Shown: one piece after another, positions 61,084 to 64,000 of the stretch
Position numbering within the stretch: position 1 is the stretch's first letter
Layout: each line of letters starts with the position of its first letter
Assembly (NCBI RefSeq): GCF_000720325.1
Contig: NZ_JOJM01000001.1
Location: 124,001 to 188,000, forward strand
Source: Streptomyces sp. NRRL B-1347
GTDB lineage: Bacteria > Actinomycetota > Actinomycetes > Streptomycetales > Streptomycetaceae
Length of the DNA stretch: 64,000 bases
Direction: 5' to 3'
Translations under genes and position numbers: made by a program
The notes under the pieces: generated by a model
What the model was told of the DNA's origin: nothing
What the model saw: only the letters and a program-made list of their open reading frames with translations
Databases searched by the model: none

Positions 61084-61097
61084 CCCGGGTACCCGGG
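61084..61097 (-). promoter_or_regulatory. Palindrome with sigma-B-like -10 before PAP2-DAGK
   Basis: CCCGGGTACCCGGG, identical to 46064-46077. On the minus strand GTTG lies 15 bp before GGGTAC, three of four matches to GNNT-like -35 usage. Transcription would begin almost at the ATG. Upstream, 61124-61200 is a run of imperfect short C-rich repeats (CCGCCCCGAACCACTC-like). Confidence 0.45.
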
Positions 61098-61276
61098 GAA
61101 CGCCGCCGCCAACGGCAGAGTGATCCGCCCCACTCCGAACCACCCCGCCCCGAACCACTCCGCCCCGCTCCGCACCGCCCCTACCCGCCCCGAGCGGCCT
61201 CGCCGCGCACCCCGCGGCCCGCGACCGGGAGATAACCGTTTGCCGCCCACGCGCGGGCCCACGGACAATCGCCCTC

Positions 61277-62905
61277 ATGGGACATCTAGAGGCCGCGCAC
61301 ATCGAGTACTACCTTCCGGACGGCCGGGCGCTGCTCGGAGATGTCTCCTTCCGCGTCGCCGAGGGCACATCGGCCGCCCTCGTGGGGCCGAACGGCGCGG
61401 GCAAGACCACCCTGCTCAAGCTGATCGCGGGCGAGCTGCGCCCGCACGGCGGCACGGTCACGGTCAGCGGCGGCCTCGGCGTCATGCCCCAGTTCGTCGG
61501 CTCCGTGCGGGACGCGACGACCGTGCGCGACCTCCTCGTCTCGGTGGCGCACCCGCGGATCCGCGAGGCCGCGCGCGCCGTGGACGCCGCCGAGCACGCC
61601 CTCCTCACCGTCGACGACGAGGCGGCCCAGCTCCAGTACGCGCAGTCCCTCGCCGACTGGGCGGAGGCCCGGGGGTACGAGGCCGAGACGCTGTGGGACA
61701 TCTGCACCACGGCCGCGCTCGGCGTGCCGTACGAGAAGGCGCAGTGGCGCGAGGTCCGCACGCTCTCCGGCGGCGAGCAGAAGCGCCTGGTCCTGGAGGC
61801 GCTGCTGCGCGGCACCGACGAGGTGCTGCTCCTCGACGAGCCCGACAACTACCTGGACGTCCCCGGCAAGCGCTGGCTGGAGGAGCGCCTGAAGGAGACC
61901 CGCAAGACCGTCCTGTTCGTCAGCCACGACCGCGAGCTCCTCGCCCGCGCCGCCGACCGGATCGTCAGCGTGGAGCCCAGCCCCGCGGGCTCGGACGTGT
62001 GGGTCCACGGCGCCGGCTTCGCCACGTACCACGAGGCGCGCCAGGAGCGCTTCGCGCGCTTCGAGGAGCTGCGCCGCCGCTGGGACGAGAAGCACGCGCA
62101 GCTCAAGAAGCTCGTGCTCGACATGCAGCAGTACGCGTCGCGCAGCGACGAGATGGCCTCGCGCTACCAGGCGGCCAAGACGCGGCTGCGGAAGTTCGAG
62201 GAGGCCGGGCCGCCGCCCGAGCCGCCGCGCAAGCAGGACATCACCATGCGCCTGCACGGAGGCCGCACCGGCGTGCGGGCCGTGACCTGCAAGGACCTTG
62301 AGCTCACGGGCCTGATGGAACCCTTCGACCTGGAGGTGTTCTACGGCGAGCGCGTGGCCGTGCTCGGCTCGAACGGCTCGGGCAAGTCCCACTTCCTGCG
62401 CCTGTTGGCGGGCGACCCCGAAAGCCCGGTGGCGCACACGGGCCAGTGGCGGCTCGGCGCCCGCGTCGTGCCCGGGCACTTCGCGCAGACACACGCCCAC
62501 CCCGAGCTCGAAGGCCGCACCCTCCTCGACATCCTGTGGCGCGAGCACGCCAAGGACAGGGGCGCGGCGATGTCACGGCTGCGCAGGTACGAGCTGACCG
62601 CGCAGGCCGAGCAGCGCTTCGAGAAGCTGTCCGGCGGCCAGCAGGCCCGCTTCCAGATCCTGCTCCTGGAACTCCAGGGCGCCACCGCCCTGCTGCTCGA
62701 CGAGCCCACGGACAACCTGGACCTGGAGTCCGCGGAGGCGCTCCAGGAAGGCCTGGAGGCGTACGAGGGCACGGTGCTCGCGGTCACCCACGACCGTTGG
62801 TTCGCCCGCTCCTTCGACCGCTTCCTCGTCTTCGGCACCGACGGCCGGGTCCGCGAGACCCCGGGGCCCGTCTGGGACGAGCGCAGGGTGGAGCGCGCGC
62901 GGTAG
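61277..62905 (+). CDS. ABC-F family ATPase (ribosome-associated type)
   Basis: 542 residues with two ABC domains and no membrane segment. Walker A motifs GPNGAGKTTLLKLIAG and LGSNGSGKSHFLRLLAG; signatures LSGGEQKRLVLEALL and LSGGQQARFQILLLE; Walker B LLLDEPDNYLD and LLLDEPTDNLD. The inter-domain linker (about 250-325) is helical and basic, as in proteins that enter the ribosomal E site. Roles range from translation factor to antibiotic protection. GACAAT seven bases before the ATG suggests a leaderless transcript. Confidence 0.92.
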   Translation: MGHLEAAHIEYYLPDGRALLGDVSFRVAEGTSAALVGPNGAGKTTLLKLIAGELRPHGGTVTVSGGLGVMPQFVGSVRDATTVRDLLVSVAHPRIREAARAVDAAEHALLTVDDEAAQLQYAQSLADWAEARGYEAETLWDICTTAALGVPYEKAQWREVRTLSGGEQKRLVLEALLRGTDEVLLLDEPDNYLDVPGKRWLEERLKETRKTVLFVSHDRELLARAADRIVSVEPSPAGSDVWVHGAGFATYHEARQERFARFEELRRRWDEKHAQLKKLVLDMQQYASRSDEMASRYQAAKTRLRKFEEAGPPPEPPRKQDITMRLHGGRTGVRAVTCKDLELTGLMEPFDLEVFYGERVAVLGSNGSGKSHFLRLLAGDPESPVAHTGQWRLGARVVPGHFAQTHAHPELEGRTLLDILWREHAKDRGAAMSRLRRYELTAQAEQRFEKLSGGQQARFQILLLELQGATALLLDEPTDNLDLESAEALQEGLEAYEGTVLAVTHDRWFARSFDRFLVFGTDGRVRETPGPVWDERRVERAR

Positions 62906-62957
62906 CGTGGCCGACAGCGCAGGGAATTCCGCCGTACGCTGCGCAGTTGGAGACACC

Positions 62958-63920
62958 GTGTCCGTGAGGACGTCCTTCAGGACGGGCGACGTCGACGAGG
63001 CAAGGCAGCTCATCGAGGCCACGTACTACAGCAACTTCATGGACGTGTGCGAAGGGCCGCGGCCCTTCCGCGCGCGGTACGACATCGGGGAGCTGGGGGC
63101 GCTCACGCTCGGCGACATGAGCTGCGGCGCCGACGTCCGGATGCGCTTCGGCGAGCTGGGCGCCTACCACGTCAACATCCCGCTCAGCGGACACCTGTCC
63201 TGGCGGCAGGGCCCCGTGCCCTCCGCGACGGCGACGCCCGGCAGCGCCGCGGTCTACCAGCCGGTGGGCGACACCGTCCTGGACCGCTGGTCCGGCGACT
63301 GCCGCCTGCTCGCCGTGAAGCTGGACCGCGCGGCCCTCGAAGGACGCCTTGAGCAGCTCATCGGCAGGCCGCTGCGCGGCCCGGTGTCCTTCGGCCCGGT
63401 CTTCGACACGCGGCACGGCGCCGGACGCGGCTGGGCCCGGCTCGTGCGCACCGTCGTGGCGGACCTGCGCGAGGACGACGGCGTCCTGACCCACCCACTG
63501 GTCGCCGAGCCGCTCCAGGACGCCCTCCTGAACGGCCTGCTGCTCGCCGCCGACCACCGCTACCGCGACCGGCTCGCCGACCCCGTGCACCAGCTGCGGC
63601 CCGCCCCCGTCAAACGCGTGGTGGACGCCGTCCAGGCGCGCCCCGAGCACCCGTTCACCACCGCGTCCCTCGCCGCCGAGGGCCGCGTCGGCGTGCGCTG
63701 GCTCCAGGAGGCCTTCCGCCGCTACGTGGGCATGTCGCCGATGGCGTACGTACGGGACGTGCGGCTCGGACGGGTCCGCGAGGAGCTGCTCGGGGCCGGG
63801 CCGGGGGAGCGGTCCGTGAGCGAGGTCGCCCACCGCTGGGGCTTCACCCACCTCGGCCGGTTCGCCGAGCAGTACCGGGGGCGGTTCGGGGAGCTGCCCT
63901 CCCAGACGCTGCGGCGCTGA
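62958..63920 (+). CDS. AraC-family regulator with cupin-like sensor domain
   Basis: 320 residues from a GTG at 62958, chosen for TTGGAGA six bases upstream and a TACGCT -10 at about 62934. A GTG at 62907 would add 17 residues. The N-terminal domain (about 10-190) matches the AraC_binding_2 type: YHVNIPLSGHLSWRQG. The C-terminal HTH pair is at about 215-318, with ASLAAEGRVGVRWLQEAFRR, and RWGFTHLGRFAEQYRGRFGE. Ligand and targets unknown. 52 bp after the ABC-F gene. Confidence 0.9.
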   Translation: MSVRTSFRTGDVDEARQLIEATYYSNFMDVCEGPRPFRARYDIGELGALTLGDMSCGADVRMRFGELGAYHVNIPLSGHLSWRQGPVPSATATPGSAAVYQPVGDTVLDRWSGDCRLLAVKLDRAALEGRLEQLIGRPLRGPVSFGPVFDTRHGAGRGWARLVRTVVADLREDDGVLTHPLVAEPLQDALLNGLLLAADHRYRDRLADPVHQLRPAPVKRVVDAVQARPEHPFTTASLAAEGRVGVRWLQEAFRRYVGMSPMAYVRDVRLGRVREELLGAGPGERSVSEVAHRWGFTHLGRFAEQYRGRFGELPSQTLRR

Positions 63921-63923
63921 CCC

Positions 63924-63959
63924 GAGCGCGCGGTCCGCAGCGAGCGCGCGGTCCGCAGC
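63924..63959. repeat. Tandem 18-bp repeat at window end
   Basis: Two identical copies of GAGCGCGCGGTCCGCAGC lie directly after the AraC stop codon. Non-coding. Confidence 0.6.
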
Positions 63960-64000
63960 GAGTGCGCCGGGCGGAGCGTGTGCGCTATCCGGACGCGGTG

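Overview
The window is about 64 kb of very GC-rich actinobacterial DNA, almost certainly from a Streptomyces chromosome. The evidence is the codon bias, the ccr-meaA ethylmalonyl-CoA cluster, the ten-gene streptomycete-type gas vesicle cluster (gvpO-A-F-G-Y-Z-J-L-S-K), several leaderless-looking starts, and a single rare TTA codon in one regulatory-type gene. Everything here comes from reading the sequence; no database search was run.

Layout. (1) 1-8.2 kb, minus strand: ccr, meaA/ecm, mcl and a MaoC hydratase (cut by the window edge), with a TetR regulator and a double-length 3-hydroxyacyl-CoA dehydrogenase upstream. Together they fit a crotonyl-CoA to ethylmalonyl-CoA route supplying C4/C5 acyl-CoA extender units and assimilating acetyl-CoA. 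A paired, 22-bp-phased repeat lies in the ccr promoter. (2) 8.5-19.5 kb: housekeeping and accessory genes (HEAT-repeat protein with a TTA codon, RidA, secreted tripeptidyl-type hydrolase, a radical SAM protein behind a LexA-type box, an SRPBCC protein, a DHA2 exporter with a C-terminal beta-sandwich tail, a PAS-GAF-PP2C-HATPase stress-type regulator, a methyltransferase). (3) 19.6-33.8 kb: a roughly 14.2-kb island bounded by a 16-bp direct repeat. It carries an integrase remnant, a degenerate orphan nucleotidyltransferase toxin tip followed by an intact DUF5958-like gene, a 124-aa putative immunity gene overlapping the stop of a 2176-aa Rhs/YD-repeat polymorphic toxin, and a 1426-aa LamG surface protein. 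The island sits exactly at the start codon of dppA. (4) 33.8-41.0 kb: dppA, an M20 peptidase, an S9 peptidase, an LD-carboxypeptidase and a secreted S15-like hydrolase, which look like a peptide/peptidoglycan-fragment scavenging set. (5) 41.1-48.5 kb: small membrane protein, GNAT, arginase-fold protein, DUF5107, VOC, hemerythrin, holin-like protein, P-loop kinase, enolase-superfamily enzyme. (6) 48.8-58.6 kb: NDH-2-like dehydrogenase, transketolase, a stand-alone LigD-type polymerase, then the gas vesicle cluster. (7) 58.6-64 kb: methyltransferase, PAP2-DAGK fusion, ABC-F protein, AraC regulator.

The most notable things are the Rhs toxin island and its effect on dppA, the ccr operator candidate, the LexA box, the gas vesicle proteins with oppositely charged tails, and a shared palindrome resembling a sigma-B -10 element in front of several stress-type genes.
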